Part shown: piece by piece, positions 5,395-5,706 of the stretch
Numbering within the stretch: position 1 is the stretch's first letter
Layout of the letters: each line of letters starts with the position of its first letter
Assembly (NCBI RefSeq): GCF_000686805.1
Contig: NZ_JMLP01000044.1
Span: 1-5,706, forward strand
Origin: Bacillus sp. UNC41MFS5
GTDB lineage: Bacteria > Bacillota > Bacilli > Bacillales_B > DSM-18226
Reading direction: 5' to 3'
Length of the DNA: 5,706 nucleotides
The notes under the pieces: generated by a model
Database searches by the model: none
What the model was told of the DNA's origin: nothing
The model's input: the letters and a program-made list of their open reading frames with translations, nothing else
Made by a program: the position numbers and the translations under genes

Positions 5395-5529
5395 ATGAAT
5401 TTTCAAGAGATTGTGAAGCATTGTACTGATATGAACGAAACTGTCAATGCTCCCTACCAAATTGGTTTTGGTTTCGGTTTTTGGGCAACTTTAAGAAGAG
5501 AAGCGTTTTTCGGCTTCTTCGCTTTTTAG
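5395..5529 (+). CDS. Doubtful 44-codon ORF with a Gly/Phe-rich segment
   Basis: An open frame runs from ATG 5395 to TAG 5527-5529 (alternative in-frame starts GTG 5413 and ATG 5431). The product would be polar at first (MNFQEIVKHC, then TDMNETVNAPY), then aromatic/glycine-rich (QIGFGFGFWATL) and end REAFFGFFAF. A short peptide of this shape could be bacteriocin-like. Against it: no Shine-Dalgarno is seen before any start, the glycine/phenylalanine stretch comes from a simple GGTTT-type repeat (5464-5485), and the last 13 codons overlap a hairpin that looks like a terminator. Chance is the more likely explanation. Confidence 0.15.
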   Translation: MNFQEIVKHCTDMNETVNAPYQIGFGFGFWATLRREAFFGFFAF

Positions 5530-5531
5530 TT
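5487..5531 (+). terminator. Weak hairpin terminator candidate after the 61-aa gene
   Basis: AACT 5487-5490 pairs with AGTT 5528-5531 and GAAGC 5500-5504 pairs with GCTTC 5513-5517, with mismatched steps between. Alternatively AAGCG 5501-5505 pairs with CGCTT 5520-5524, extended by wobble pairs into the TTTTT at 5523-5527. The stem is imperfect and the T-run short, so this is a modest candidate about 105-145 nt after the stop at 5383. Confidence 0.35.
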
Positions 5532-5564
5532 GGGTTTCAGCCTTTTCAAGGCTAGGGAATCTCC

Positions 5565-5662
5565 TTCTCAGCTTACTAACTGCTCCTCAATCTCCAAATT
5601 GGCTGTCAAGTGCTCTCCTTGACAGCCAATTTGGAGATTGAGATACTTTTTAAAGCTGAGAA
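5565..5662. repeat. Perfect 25-bp inverted repeat nested in an outer 10-bp inverted repeat
   Basis: Arms 5586-5610 (CTCAATCTCC through CTGTCAAG) and 5618-5642 are exact reverse complements, with a 7-nt loop TGCTCTC. Further out, TTCTCAGCTT (5565-5574) and AAGCTGAGAA (5653-5662) form a second perfect 10-bp pair, separated from the core by about 10 unpaired nt on each side. A short TTTTT follows the right arm at 5647-5651. The core is longer than a usual terminator stem. It could be a strong terminator, a small palindromic repeat of mobile origin, or a processing site. Confidence 0.85.
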
Positions 5663-5706
5663 TGAATAAAATTACTCCTTTCATATTAATATAAAAAGTT
5701 AAGCAC

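Larger units (their letters stand above)
5384..5706. other. Right-end region without a convincing gene
   Basis: Besides the hairpins and doubtful ORF listed separately, this stretch has a perfect 6-bp hairpin AGCCTT/AAGGCT (5539-5553, loop TTC) and a segment, 5441-5465, that resembles the loop and right arm of the large inverted repeat. The final 45 bases are A/T-rich with no recognisable gene start of useful length. Confidence 0.6.

Noticed and set aside
5464..5485. Four GG runs (GGTTTTGGTTTCGG...GGG) as a two-tetrad G-quadruplex.
   Set aside because: Two-tetrad motifs with 4-5 nt loops are weak and common by chance; no context supports a role.

Overview
The window is low-GC Gram-positive DNA, most likely from a member of the Bacillaceae. 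It has strong AGGAGG-type ribosome binding sites, A/T-rich spacers, a complete D-alanyl-lipoteichoic acid (dlt) operon and an IS110-type transposase start of the kind common in bacilli. I cannot name the species.

Layout: (1) Positions 1-56 (minus) hold the first 18 codons of a probable IS110-family transposase that runs off the window. Its upstream region (57-145) is strongly structured: a 21-bp interrupted hairpin buries the transposase Shine-Dalgarno, and a second hairpin competes with it. (2) Positions 163-207 carry an element beginning AACGGGTGC, followed by a 53-residue membrane protein gene (262-423, plus). (3) A 16-bp stem at 434-480 is a shared terminator between that gene and the convergent dlt operon. 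(4) The operon occupies 482-4739 on the minus strand, transcribed right to left as dltX-dltA-dltB-dltC-dltD, with tight spacing and two stop/start overlaps. (5) Positions 4740-5197 are a long intergenic region with a good minus-strand sigma-A-like promoter (TTGACC-16-TATTAT), a terminator overlapping its -35 box, and a highly foldable leader of about 300 nt before dltX. (6) Positions 5111-5158 carry a second copy of the AACGGGTGC element, followed by a 61-residue membrane protein gene (5198-5383, plus). (7) Positions 5384-5706 have no convincing gene. They hold a small hairpin terminator candidate, a doubtful 44-codon ORF and a perfect 25-bp inverted repeat nested in a further 10-bp inverted repeat.

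How the operon works (family knowledge): DltA activates D-alanine with ATP and loads it onto the phosphopantetheine arm of DltC. The membrane O-acyltransferase DltB takes D-alanine from DltC across the membrane. The C-terminal tyrosine motif of DltX and the extracellular serine hydrolase-like DltD complete transfer to teichoic acid. This lowers the negative charge of the envelope and protects against cationic peptides. All expected catalytic residues are visible, so the pathway looks intact.

The operon itself is ordinary. The unusual material is around it: an unidentified structured RNA candidate upstream of dltX, two copies of a leader-like element each preceding a tiny membrane protein, a structured region upstream of the IS110 gene that could overlap a bridge RNA, and a long perfect inverted repeat at the right edge.
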